Numbered from the stretch's first letter, positions 13,959-21,829 are shown. The stretch: 24,054 bases of DNA from Candidatus Pelearchaeum sp. (GCA_015520425.1 WAQC01000026.1:1-24054); one strand, 5' to 3'. Translations and numbers: made by a program. Notes: generated by a model not told the origin, from the sequence alone.

Positions 13959-14792
13959 GTGGCCAGCATTAGGCTTATACAGGTTGAGAAGCTGAGAAAG
14001 AGCAGCTACAACCCTAGGATAGTCCAGGACCCCGATAGGGCACGCGCGCTAGCTGCGAGCATAAGGGAGGAGGGCGTCAGGCAGCCCCTCTTGGTATGGC
14101 GAAACGCGCGCGAGAATGTGTATGAGGTGATAGATGGCTGGAGGCGTCTCAGAGCGGCGCGAGAGGCGGGAATAAAACAGCTACCCTGCGTAATCCTAGA
14201 GCTGGACGAGCACCAGCTAAAGCGCGCAGCCCTCTCAATACACCTAACCCAAGACGACCTCACGCCAGAGGAGCTGGTCAACTTCATAGACAGGCTAGTT
14301 GCGGAGGAGGAGTTTAGGAACATAGACGACGTGTGCCGCTACTATGGCCTCTCAAAGGAGTGGTACTACTCTCTCCGTAGGGCGGTCAAGGTACGCTCGC
14401 GGCTAGACCACGACGTGAGCGGCTTACCAGTATCCACGCTCTCCGTGATAGAGCGCTCAAAACTACCAACAGACAGGAAGCAGGAGCTCATACAAGCCCT
14501 CGCCGAAGAGCCGCTGCCCCGCGAGGCCGTGAAGCAAATCGTAGAACGGATGGAGGAGAAACCCACGATAACGGCGGCGGAAGCAATAGAGGAGCAGAAA
14601 GCACACGAACCACAGAAGATAGAAGAGGGCTTCATAGAGGCGGAAGGAAGACTAACATACCAAATCAAGAGAGTGGGAAGAACAATAACAATAACAGCGC
14701 AGGACCCCAAACAACCAAGCAACAGACAACAACTAACAATACCAGCGGAAGACCTCCTGATAATCAGGAGGCTCATCCAGGAAATAATCTGA
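13959..14792 (+). CDS. ParB-family protein (ParB N-terminal CTPase/nuclease-like domain)
   Basis: The start is taken as GTG at 13959 because GGAGGTGAT (13946-13954) lies just upstream; ATG at 13926 lacks such a site. The protein is 277 residues. It has the ParB/Srx N-terminal domain: SSYNPRIVQDPDR, then IREEGVRQPLLVW, then the VIDGWRRLRAAREAG nucleotide-binding motif (GxRRxRA). A helix-turn-helix-like region follows (VCRYYGLSKEWYYSLRRAV), then a charged, lower-complexity C-terminus. ParB-domain proteins are used for partition or, in phages, in DNA modification and packaging. With the RHH and ABC-GNAT genes nearby it may act on viral DNA. No ParA partner is visible. Confidence 0.85.
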   Translation: MASIRLIQVEKLRKSSYNPRIVQDPDRARALAASIREEGVRQPLLVWRNARENVYEVIDGWRRLRAAREAGIKQLPCVILELDEHQLKRAALSIHLTQDDLTPEELVNFIDRLVAEEEFRNIDDVCRYYGLSKEWYYSLRRAVKVRSRLDHDVSGLPVSTLSVIERSKLPTDRKQELIQALAEEPLPREAVKQIVERMEEKPTITAAEAIEEQKAHEPQKIEEGFIEAEGRLTYQIKRVGRTITITAQDPKQPSNRQQLTIPAEDLLIIRRLIQEII

Positions 14793-14802
14793 GGAGAGTT
14801 AG

Positions 14803-14833
14803 CTTTATCATTTATCCGAGTTATGTTTTTGTG
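14803..14833 (+). promoter_or_regulatory. Promoter for the MaoC gene
   Basis: CTTTATCA (14803-14810) lies about 28 nt before the ATG at 14834, a spacing typical of archaeal leaderless transcripts. It marks a fresh transcription start after the ParB gene and roughly the point where the viral cluster ends and host-type genes begin. By eye only. Confidence 0.4.
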
Positions 14834-15226
14834 ATGTTGCGGGTTGGTGATAGGGCTAGTTATACGAAGACGATAACCGCCGAGGATATACGGGCCTATG
14901 CCGAGCTGACGGGTGATAAGAACCCTCTACACCTTGACGAGAACTATGCTAGGAATACGCGCTTCGGCAGGGTAATAGCGCATGGGATGCTCACCGCCAG
15001 CCTAATCTCAGCAGTCATCGGGACAAAGCTCCCAGGGCCTGGGGCGATTTACCTAGAGCAGAGGCTACGCTTCACGAAGCCCGTGTATCCTGGGGATACT
15101 GTGACCGCCGAGGTGGAGGTTGTGGAGTTTCGCGAGGAGAAGGGGGTTGTGAGGCTTAGGACTGACTGCCTAAACCAGCGTGGTGAGCGGGTGATAGAGG
15201 GCGAGGCTGTGCTCCTGCTCAGATAG
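14834..15226 (+). CDS. MaoC-type (R)-specific enoyl-CoA hydratase/dehydratase
   Basis: This is a 130-residue hot-dog-fold enzyme. The catalytic motif is clear: Asp and His in DKNPLHLDENYA, followed by FGRVIAHGML, as in PhaJ-like (R)-hydratases. These hydrate trans-2-enoyl-CoA to (R)-3-hydroxyacyl-CoA (or the reverse) in fatty acid metabolism, usually as a dimer. The start is taken as ATG at 14834; GTG at 14831 is immediately upstream. It is followed closely by a CoA ligase on the same strand, which has its own TATA box, so the two may be cotranscribed only in part. The neighbouring acyl-CoA mutase suggests a joint pathway for a CoA thioester. Confidence 0.9.
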   Translation: MLRVGDRASYTKTITAEDIRAYAELTGDKNPLHLDENYARNTRFGRVIAHGMLTASLISAVIGTKLPGPGAIYLEQRLRFTKPVYPGDTVTAEVEVVEFREEKGVVRLRTDCLNQRGERVIEGEAVLLLR

Positions 15227-15232
15227 AATCCG

Positions 15233-15240
15233 TTATATAC
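15233..15240 (+). promoter_or_regulatory. TATA-like box before the CoA ligase gene
   Basis: TTATATAC lies about 26-33 nt before the ATG at 15266, where an archaeal TATA box for a near-leaderless transcript is expected. Confidence 0.5.
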
Positions 15241-15265
15241 CTGGCTAAAGCTCACGCGGCCGTGG

Positions 15266-16696
15266 ATGAGCCAGGCCTGGCCTCCTGTTTATGACGAGAG
15301 CTACCTACCCCCGATGGATGAGCGTTACTGGTTTAGGAGCGTGGAGACGCTCAAGCCGCGTGAGCGTGAGAAGCTAATCCTTGAGAAGCTACGCGCACAG
15401 GTTCGCTACTGCTGGGAGAACTCCCCATTCTATCGTAGGAAGTGGAAGGAGGCTGGCGTCTCTCCCGACACGCTCAAGAGCCTTGAAGACCTCCGTAAAT
15501 TCCCCTTCACCACGAAGGACGAGTATAGGCGCGACCAGTCTGAGAACCCTCCCTTCGGCTCAAACCTCTGCATACCGCGCGAGAGGATATTCACTGTTCA
15601 TGGGACTAGCGGGACGACTGGCAAGCCTGGCGTGTTCGCGTTCAGCTATGATGATGTTAGGAGGATTGCGAATGCTCATGCGCGTATTATGTGGGGTTTT
15701 GGGCTTAGGCCGCGTGATACGGTGATGATAGCCGCGTTCTTCAGCCTGTATATGGGGAGCTGGGGGGCTCTGTGGGGGGTTAATAGGCTCGGCGCTAAGG
15801 CGTTCCCCTTCGGCGCTGGCGCTCCAGGCCAGACAAGAATGGGCGTGAGGTGGGCGCGAGAGCTGAAGCCAACAGCGCTCTACGGAACAATCTCATACAT
15901 CCTCCACTTCGCAGAAGTCGCGTACGAGGAGGGAATAGACCCCCAGAAGGACTTCAACTTCAGGATAATCTTCACCTCTGGCGAGCCAGGGGCGTCGCTG
16001 CCTACGATGAAGGAGAAGATAGCCAAGATATTCGGGGCCAAGCTGGTTGATACAGGCTCAACAGCCGAGATGACCCCCTGGATGACCAACGCCGAATGCG
16101 AGCAGACATGCGGAATGCACCTATGGCAGGACATCGTATACACGGAGGTTATAGACCCCAAGACTGGCGAGGTGGTTGACTACGGCGAGGAGGGCGTCCC
16201 AGTATATACGCATCTTGAGCGCGAGACGCAGCCCATGATACGCTTCTGGTCAAACGACATTACGACGTGGGTAGATGAGCCGTGTGAGTGTGGCAGGACT
16301 TATCCACGCCTCCCGAAGGGGATTTACGGCAGGCTGGATGACATGCTCATCATACGCGGGGAGAATGTCTTTCCGAGCGCTGTTCAGGAGGCGCTTGAGT
16401 CTGTTGAGGGCTATGGCGGTGAGCATCAGATAATCATCACACGGGAGAGGAGTATGGATGTCTTGATTGTGCGCGCCGAGTATAGCGAGGCGTACGCGAG
16501 GCGGGCTGAGCTTGAGCCTGCCCTGCTGGAGAAGCTCCGCGAGAGGATGGAGCAGAGCATAAGAGCCAAGTGCGGCGTCTCCGCTGTGGTTGAGCTCGTC
16601 CCACCGAAGACGTTTGACAGGACGCAGCTAAAGGCTAGGCGCGTGATAGACCAGCGCGAGCTCTATGAGGAGCTTAAGAGCCTGCGGAAGGCCTAG
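15266..16696 (+). CDS. Phenylacetate-CoA ligase family (PaaK-like) acyl-CoA synthetase
   Basis: This 476-residue enzyme of the ANL superfamily activates a carboxylic acid to its CoA thioester via an acyl-AMP. It has the ATP-binding loop VHGTSGTTGKPGVFAFS (about residues 110-126) and the PaaK-type C-terminal domain: YGRLDDMLIIRGENVFPSAV (about residues 353-372), then FDRTQLKARRV near the end. Its close neighbour, the acyl-CoA mutase, would accept a CoA ester made here. The substrate is uncertain because PaaK-like enzymes act on many aryl and branched acids. Its stop codon overlaps that of the convergent mutase small subunit by 4 bases. Confidence 0.9.
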   Translation: MSQAWPPVYDESYLPPMDERYWFRSVETLKPREREKLILEKLRAQVRYCWENSPFYRRKWKEAGVSPDTLKSLEDLRKFPFTTKDEYRRDQSENPPFGSNLCIPRERIFTVHGTSGTTGKPGVFAFSYDDVRRIANAHARIMWGFGLRPRDTVMIAAFFSLYMGSWGALWGVNRLGAKAFPFGAGAPGQTRMGVRWARELKPTALYGTISYILHFAEVAYEEGIDPQKDFNFRIIFTSGEPGASLPTMKEKIAKIFGAKLVDTGSTAEMTPWMTNAECEQTCGMHLWQDIVYTEVIDPKTGEVVDYGEEGVPVYTHLERETQPMIRFWSNDITTWVDEPCECGRTYPRLPKGIYGRLDDMLIIRGENVFPSAVQEALESVEGYGGEHQIIITRERSMDVLIVRAEYSEAYARRAELEPALLEKLRERMEQSIRAKCGVSAVVELVPPKTFDRTQLKARRVIDQRELYEELKSLRKA

Positions 16697-17103
16697 GCCA
16701 CCTGCTCGCGGCAGGCTAGCGACTTTATCGTGCTCAGTATCCTTGAGAGCTGGGAGCCTGGTGGGAAGACCTCCTTCACGCCCAGCTGCTTAAGCCACTC
16801 GGCCTCGTTGGGAGGTATTATGCCGCCGACGATGACGGGTATATCAGCGCCCTCCCTCCTCAACAGCTCCAGAACCTCTGGAACTCTAACATGATGCATA
16901 CCCTGCATGGAGCTTATCCCGATTACATCCACGTCCTCGTCAATGGCTACGCGGACTATCGTCTCTGGGAGGGCGTATCCGAGGAAGATTACCTCAACAC
17001 CGTTGTCGCGTAGGTAGCGGGCAACCATCCTAATACCTACGTCGTGTATATCCACGCCAAGCTTTGCGAGCAGCACACGCGGCCTGCGCTCCGTCATGCT
17101 CAT
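16693..17103 (-). CDS. Acyl-CoA mutase, small subunit (B12-binding domain)
   Basis: This 136-residue protein carries the adenosylcobalamin-binding motif: KLGVDIHDVGI gives DxHxxG with the His that ligates cobalt, followed by GISSMQGMHHV and GGIIPPNEAEWLKQLGVKEV. It is the C-terminal half of the two-chain mutases found in many archaea. The ATG (17103) overlaps the large-subunit stop in an ATGA, so the two chains are translated together and should form one complex. A TTG at 17109 also fits, but ATGA coupling is more likely. Substrate choice lies with the large subunit. Confidence 0.92.
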   Translation of the reverse strand: MSMTERRPRVLLAKLGVDIHDVGIRMVARYLRDNGVEVIFLGYALPETIVRVAIDEDVDVIGISSMQGMHHVRVPEVLELLRREGADIPVIVGGIIPPNEAEWLKQLGVKEVFPPGSQLSRILSTIKSLACREQVA

Positions 17104-18803
17104 CCCCAAGCCAAGGCCTGCTGAGTCCCATACACCTCGCGGAAGACCTCGTATATCTCGCCCACGGTAGCGTAAGCGGCTGCCGCCTCTATCGCGTATG
17201 GCGTTAGGTTCTTGTTCTGCCTAGCCGCCTCGCGGAGCTCCTCAAGACGCGCCTTGACAGCCTCATTATCCCTCATGCGCCTCACGTATCTAACACGCTC
17301 AGCCTGCTTCTCCTCAAGCTCCAACGTAACGCGGAGAAGCTCTATGTCAGGCTTCTCACCGCCGCGCGTCTGGTAGATATTCACACCAACGACAGGAATC
17401 TCACCGCGCTCTATCTTGAGCAGCGTCTCATACCTAGAGTCGCTTATCTCCTTACGCGGAAGCTGTTGCCTCGTTGCCTCAAGCATCCCGCCTACGGCCT
17501 CTATCTCATCCAGCTTCCTCCAGATTGCCTCCTCCATACGCTTGGTGAGATACTCAACATAATACGAGCCAGCGAGGGGGTCTACGACGTTGGCCACGCC
17601 TGTCTCGTGGAAGAGGATTTGCTGAGTCCTCAGAGCTATGCGCGCCGCCTTCTCTGTGGGTAGGCCGAGGGCCTCGTCCATCGCGTCGGTGTGGAGAGAC
17701 TGGACGCCGCCTAGAACAGCGGCTAGAGCGTGGTATGCTGTCCTTACAATATTGTTCTCAGGCTCCTGCGCCGTGAGCGCGACACCAGAGGTCTGGGCAT
17801 GGAACTTAAACAGCCACGAACGCGGGTCTCTCGCCTTATACCGCTCGCGCATAAGCTTAGCCCATACCTTCCGCATAGCCCTAAACTTGGCCACCTCCTC
17901 AAAGAGGTCGTTATGGACGCATAGGAAGAATGAGATATGCTTGGCCGCCTGGTCTGCTGTTAGGCCGCGCTTCATGGCCTCCTCAACATAGACCATCGCG
18001 TCAGCGATGGTGAATGCGGCCTCCTGCACCGCTGTAGCCCCAGCCTCGCGGAGCTGGTAGCCGCAGACGCTTATCGCATACCAACGCGGCATGTTATGCG
18101 CGCACCACTCAAGAAGGTCAACCGAGAGCTTCAGAGCAGGCTCAAGGGGGAGGGGCGGGTTCCCAACATGGAAGAGCATGAGCGTATCGTTCTGCGTAGT
18201 CCCGCCTACCTTACTCACGTCAAGGCCGCGCTTCCTAGCCATAGCAACAAACATGGCGAAAATCGGCATGCCCACGAAGTAGGTTATGAGGGACGTGGTT
18301 ATCCTATCAATCGGAATATCCTCAAAAGCGGTCTCCATGTCGTAGAGAGAGCTTATCGGACTACCGCCCTGCCCAATCTCACCCCTAACACGCGGGTCGT
18401 CAGAATCATACCCGTAGATTGAAGGCGAGTCAAGAACAAGGTTAAGCCCAGTCTCACCATGCTCCAGCATAAACTTAAACCGCTTATTCGTCTCCTCAGG
18501 CGTCCCATAACCAGTAACCATCCTTATCGTCCACATCCTACCGCGATACATGTTTGGGTAGATTCCGCGCGTGTATGGATACTCTCCTGGAAATCCTATG
18601 TCCTTGAAGTAATCTATGTCCTCCACGTCCTCTGGTGTGAAGACGCGCTTTATCGGTATGCCCGATGCTGTGGTGCTCACGTCGCGCTCTGGGACGCCTG
18701 TCTTCTCAATCCACTGCCGCAGCGTTAGATTCTCCCAACGCTCGCGCTCGCTCTTCAGCTTCTCCAGAAAATCGCGCGAATAACCATGCTCTACTGGGGC
18801 CAA
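17100..18803 (-). CDS. Acyl-CoA mutase, large (catalytic) subunit with altered substrate pocket
   Basis: This is a 567-residue TIM-barrel subunit of a B12-dependent acyl-CoA mutase, with the conserved YPYTRGIYPNMYRGRMWTIR and GYDSDDPR motifs and a family-wide QTSGVALTAQEP core. Compared with methylmalonyl-CoA mutase (P. shermanii numbering), Tyr89 is replaced by Val (WTIRMVTGYGT), Arg207 by Gly (FHVGN) and His244 by Gln (CGYQLREAGA). The first two set substrate choice in known mutases and the last is nearly universal. The enzyme probably acts on a different, uncharged or branched substrate. The start is TTG at 18803; TTTATATT near 18847-18840 is a plausible TATA box. Confidence 0.9.
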   Translation of the reverse strand: MAPVEHGYSRDFLEKLKSERERWENLTLRQWIEKTGVPERDVSTTASGIPIKRVFTPEDVEDIDYFKDIGFPGEYPYTRGIYPNMYRGRMWTIRMVTGYGTPEETNKRFKFMLEHGETGLNLVLDSPSIYGYDSDDPRVRGEIGQGGSPISSLYDMETAFEDIPIDRITTSLITYFVGMPIFAMFVAMARKRGLDVSKVGGTTQNDTLMLFHVGNPPLPLEPALKLSVDLLEWCAHNMPRWYAISVCGYQLREAGATAVQEAAFTIADAMVYVEEAMKRGLTADQAAKHISFFLCVHNDLFEEVAKFRAMRKVWAKLMRERYKARDPRSWLFKFHAQTSGVALTAQEPENNIVRTAYHALAAVLGGVQSLHTDAMDEALGLPTEKAARIALRTQQILFHETGVANVVDPLAGSYYVEYLTKRMEEAIWRKLDEIEAVGGMLEATRQQLPRKEISDSRYETLLKIERGEIPVVGVNIYQTRGGEKPDIELLRVTLELEEKQAERVRYVRRMRDNEAVKARLEELREAARQNKNLTPYAIEAAAAYATVGEIYEVFREVYGTQQALAWG

Positions 18804-18895
18804 ATGTTATACCCCAAGCCCCTGCCCGCTCCGCGCCTAATATAAACATTATCGCCACGCTTAAAACAGATAACAAACATGGATAAACCTCCGCT

Positions 18896-19978
18896 GTGCG
18901 GCTGGCCTTCACCGCGCTAATAGTAATCCTCACACTAACAAGCGTAGCTACGGCAGAAAAGGCTGAGACCAGCACAATACCTGGAACCGCTGGAGCAGCC
19001 TACCCACAATGGACGCGGGATGGTGAGGGAATCATCTACTACCAGCGCGGCGACATCTGGATTATCAACCTAAGAACCCTTGAGAGGAGTATGCTGGTAG
19101 TTGAGCCGTACTGGGATACGCGCCCAGCTCTCTCGCCTTCGGGGAGCGTCCTAGCCTTCACCTCGGAGAGAATCTACGGCGGGAGGACGACGGTCTGCCT
19201 GAAGAAACTCAACGAGAACAGCCTACGCTGCATAGCGCCCCTAGCAGAGCTCACATACACATGCGGCCCACAGACATGGACGCAAGACGGCGAGAGGCTC
19301 CTGATATGCAGCACGCGGCCAGTGATAACCGAGCAGGGGATAACATGGCTCTCCGAGCTCTGGATACTGACGCTCAAGACCAACAAGCATGAGCGGATAG
19401 CATCATACGTGGGCATAGTATCAGCAGCATGGTCCCAGAAGAACGGCATCATACTAGTAGGAAACCGCACAGGACAGGACGCGAATATCTGGCTCCTGAA
19501 CCCAGAAACGCGCGAGAGCGCTCTGCTCATACGCGGCGGAAGCTACCCAGCATGGTCTCCCGACGGGAAGCTGATAGCGTATAGCATGGACGGCGACATA
19601 TGGGTAATGGAGCTTCACAGCCAGCGCAGATGGAGGATAACAAGCGGAGAACACCTTGAAACAACGCCAGCGTGGTCGCCAGATGGGAGGCGCATAGCAT
19701 ACGCCAAACTAGCCCAGCCAATAGGTGAAGCCACAGAGCAGGAGGGGATAATCATAGCAGAAGCGCCAGGGGAGGAGGGAAGAACGCCGCCGACAACGTT
19801 GGTCATGACCGCAGCAGCCCTAGCGGCGCTCCTAACAATCATGGCAACACGCGGCAGAAAGGCTCATGTGGAGAAGAGCCACATAGCAACAAGAGCCAGC
19901 AGAATACCCAAACCCTGCTTCAGCGTGATAGGCTCCCTAAGAATCAGAAACGCCAGCAGAATCGTAACAACAGGATAG
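18896..19978 (+). CDS. Secreted/membrane-anchored TolB-type beta-propeller protein
   Basis: This 360-residue protein starts at GTG 18896. It has a signal-peptide-like N-terminus (hydrophobic residues 4-20, ending SVATA). About six TolB-type repeats follow (examples: PQWTRDGEGIIYY, QTWTQDGERLLICS, PAWSPDGKLIAYS and PAWSPDGRRIAYA), consistent with a six-bladed propeller. A membrane helix (about residues 298-320) is followed by a basic tail. The propeller should face the outside of the cell, probably binding protein or ligands. The last 115 bases overlap the convergent EamA gene, so the basic tail may be translated by lack of a stop rather than by selection. The exact role is unknown. Confidence 0.78.
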   Translation: MRLAFTALIVILTLTSVATAEKAETSTIPGTAGAAYPQWTRDGEGIIYYQRGDIWIINLRTLERSMLVVEPYWDTRPALSPSGSVLAFTSERIYGGRTTVCLKKLNENSLRCIAPLAELTYTCGPQTWTQDGERLLICSTRPVITEQGITWLSELWILTLKTNKHERIASYVGIVSAAWSQKNGIILVGNRTGQDANIWLLNPETRESALLIRGGSYPAWSPDGKLIAYSMDGDIWVMELHSQRRWRITSGEHLETTPAWSPDGRRIAYAKLAQPIGEATEQEGIIIAEAPGEEGRTPPTTLVMTAAALAALLTIMATRGRKAHVEKSHIATRASRIPKPCFSVIGSLRIRNASRIVTTG

Positions 19979-20274
19979 AGCGCAGTCATCGTAACCACGA
20001 CAGAGGCCTTCCCCTTACTTATCGCGAAGAGGAAGAAGAGCGAGCCAAGGGTGAGGAAGACACCAGTCAAAACCCCATAGACCACGCCGTTCACCTGCGT
20101 CTCAGGCCTAAACCCAACAAGATACAGCGCCAACAACCCAATAGCAACAGACCCCACAACCTCATACACCAACACGCTCTCAGGCCTAATGTAGTTCGTC
20201 GCCAGCTTCGGAAAGAACCCCCACAAACCCCACAGCAATAATGCCAAAACAGCAAACACAAACCAACCATTCAT
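19864..20274 (-). CDS. EamA/DMT-family half-size membrane transporter
   Basis: Counted from the ATG at 20274 (a longer in-frame start at 20313 lies in a low-complexity A/C-rich stretch) the protein is 136 residues with five membrane helices. It has the EamA hallmark AVLALLLWGLWGFFPKLATN at the start and the paired end motif ILREPITLKQGLGILLALVA. Half-size EamA proteins of about 140 residues (COG2510) are common in archaea and are thought to act as dimers exporting metabolites or drugs. The substrate is unknown. Its 3' end overlaps the convergent TolB-like gene. Confidence 0.82.
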   Translation of the reverse strand: MNGWFVFAVLALLLWGLWGFFPKLATNYIRPESVLVYEVVGSVAIGLLALYLVGFRPETQVNGVVYGVLTGVFLTLGSLFFLFAISKGKASVVVTMTALYPVVTILLAFLILREPITLKQGLGILLALVAMWLFST

Positions 20275-20396
20275 AAAAACAAACAAAAACAAACAACCAA
20301 TAAATAAACCCACAACAGCCAGTGCTATTCTCCCATCAAGACGTATAGTAGGTCGTGGTTACCTAGAATTAGAGAAAGGACGGTTCTCTTGGTTAT

Positions 20397-20747
20397 TTGG
20401 ACGCTAAATGCTTAAAAGAATCTAGAGAAGAGATAAAAGAAGTGCGGGCAATCTCTATCCTATGGGGCTTGGCCGCGTATCTACTTGGATTCATAGGAGC
20501 ATTCACGATACTGCCATTATTGCTACTAGGCGTTGTTCCTACTCTTGATTCTCCATTAACAGCTGTCATAGCGTTAGTAACATCCTTCATCTATTTCTCC
20601 ATCTTTACCATATTGACAATGTTCTCTCTGGTCTTGGTTCTAATATCAGCTATGGCTGGTAGAAATATCGCTGTGCCTATAGGATTATTGCTAGGCGGGT
20701 TTAATGCTTTCATTTTTCTGAGCTGGATTATCTCCGTCTACCCCTAA
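20397..20747 (+). CDS. Small membrane protein of unknown function
   Basis: This 116-residue protein has a short charged N-terminus (MDAKCLKESREEIKEVRA) followed by about three membrane helices (residues 20-46, 54-86 and 93-113). The start is TTG at 20397; no in-frame ATG occurs near the beginning. The gene is lower in GC than most neighbours. I recognise no family. An eight-G run (20754-20761) follows directly after the stop. Confidence 0.6.
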   Translation: MDAKCLKESREEIKEVRAISILWGLAAYLLGFIGAFTILPLLLLGVVPTLDSPLTAVIALVTSFIYFSIFTILTMFSLVLVLISAMAGRNIAVPIGLLLGGFNAFIFLSWIISVYP

Positions 20748-20899
20748 CAAAAAGGGGGGGGAGGAGCTGTTTAACCATACCAAGATAAAAAATGCTCTAT
20801 CTTCTCTGACTTACTCATCAGGGAAGACATAGAAACTCCTCAACCAATACCTAAGAGGCAGTTAAGTTAAAATCTTGTTAATAAGGGCTAGACCGTAGA

Positions 20900-20974
20900 G
20901 CGGCCGTGGTCTAGCCTGGACTAGGACGTGGGCTTTCCGAGCCCAATACCCGGGTTCAAATCCCGGCGGCCGCA
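20900..20974 (+). tRNA. tRNA-Gly, anticodon TCC
   Basis: This is a complete 75-nt cloverleaf: acceptor GCGGCCG with CGGCCGC plus discriminator A, D stem GTCT/GGAC with GG in the loop, anticodon stem TGGGC/GCCCA around the loop TTTCCGA (anticodon TCC, reading GGA), a four-base variable loop and T arm CCGGG-TTCAAAT-CCCGG. CCA is not encoded and there is no intron. The GCGGCCG acceptor is typical of archaeal tRNA-Gly. No truncated copy of its 3' end was found in the window, so it does not look like the integration site of the viral element. Confidence 0.95.
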
Positions 20975-21011
20975 TGAACATTAATACATAGCGTTATGGC
21001 GATGTTGTGGT

Positions 21012-21194
21012 ATGCCGTTGGTGCATATCTATATTGCTGAGGGGAGGTCTGAGGAGCAGAAGCGTGAGATGGTGAGGAGGGTAACGCAGGCTATTCGGGA
21101 GACGATAAATCCGCAGTCCTCTATTGAGATTGTGGTTCATGAGGTTCCTAGGCGGAATATCGCGATAGATGGTAAGACGCTTGCGGAGATGTGA
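21012..21194 (+). CDS. 4-Oxalocrotonate tautomerase family enzyme
   Basis: This 60-residue protein has the exact small tautomerase pattern: after removal of Met, Pro1 (MPLVHIYIAEGRSEEQKREM) is the catalytic base. The N-terminal beta strand, a helix with EQKREMVRRVTQAI and a second strand (IEIVVHEVPRRNIAIDG) give the beta-alpha-beta unit that assembles into hexamers. It tautomerises enol and keto acids, usually in aromatic degradation, though many family members have other uses. The start is the ATG at 21012. Confidence 0.92.
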   Translation: MPLVHIYIAEGRSEEQKREMVRRVTQAIRETINPQSSIEIVVHEVPRRNIAIDGKTLAEM

Positions 21195-21294
21195 GGCTTG
21201 GTAACCTTTTATAAAAACAATGACGAGGTGTTGGTCGGCGATGAAGAGTCCTGGCTGGCTGAAAAGTGATGAAGGTAAAAAGCTCTGAGCTGTG

Positions 21295-21765
21295 TTAATC
21301 CTCTCCTCTTTTTACTTGTATTATCATCTCTATCTCCACTGGTATGTCCAGCGGCAGCTTATTCACCCCTACCGCTGTTCTCGTGTGTCTTCCTTTCTCG
21401 CCTAGGACTTTTATCAGTAGTTCTGATGCGCCGTTTATCACCCATGGTTGGCGGTTGAATGTCTCGTCGCTGGCTACGTAGCCTGTTAGTTTGATTATTC
21501 GTTCTATCTTGTCCAAGTCTCCCAGTGCTGCTTTGGCTGTTGCTAGGCAGTTGAGCGCCACCTCTTCAGCTATCTTGTATGCCTGCTCCTCCGTTATCTC
21601 CCTGCCCACCTTACCCGTTGCTGTTGGTTTTCCATCCTTTACTGGGCCGTGGCCTGAGAGGAAGAGCAGGTCTCCGACCTGTATGTATGGTATGTACGAC
21701 GCCACAGGCTTGGCTGGCTCTGGAAGCTCATAACCCAACTCACGTAGCTTACGCTCAACCTCCAT
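21295..21765 (-). CDS. RidA/YjgF/YER057c family protein
   Basis: This 156-residue protein has a RidA fold: strands YIQVGDLLFLSGHGP and a helix ITEEQAYKIAEEVALNCLAT, then TGYVASDETFNRQP, and the end segment GRHTRTAVGVNKLPLDIPVE, with the conserved Arg in that stretch that binds carboxylates. RidA proteins remove reactive enamine/imine intermediates; some family members have other substrates. It is slightly longer than the usual 130 residues because of an N-terminal helix (VERKLRELGYELPEPAKP). Trimeric in known members. Confidence 0.92.
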   Translation of the reverse strand: MEVERKLRELGYELPEPAKPVASYIPYIQVGDLLFLSGHGPVKDGKPTATGKVGREITEEQAYKIAEEVALNCLATAKAALGDLDKIERIIKLTGYVASDETFNRQPWVINGASELLIKVLGEKGRHTRTAVGVNKLPLDIPVEIEMIIQVKRGED

Positions 21766-21829
21766 GAGTGTTATGCGTGTATTGTGTGGTAATTAAGACT
21801 AGTTACCGTGCTTGTAGCGACGGGTAATG

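Noticed and set aside
20754..20761. Eight-G run after a membrane protein gene as a structural or regulatory element
   Set aside because: A single homopolymer with no partner runs for a quadruplex or hairpin; it may only reflect sequencing or slippage.
20805..20840. Possible box C/D small RNA on the minus strand before the tRNA
   Set aside because: A TGATGAG-like C box is present but no convincing D box or paired C'/D' boxes at the right spacing.
20900..20974. tRNA-Gly as the provirus attachment site
   Set aside because: It is 6 kb from the last viral gene, complete, and no partial copy of its 3' end is seen near the viral end.
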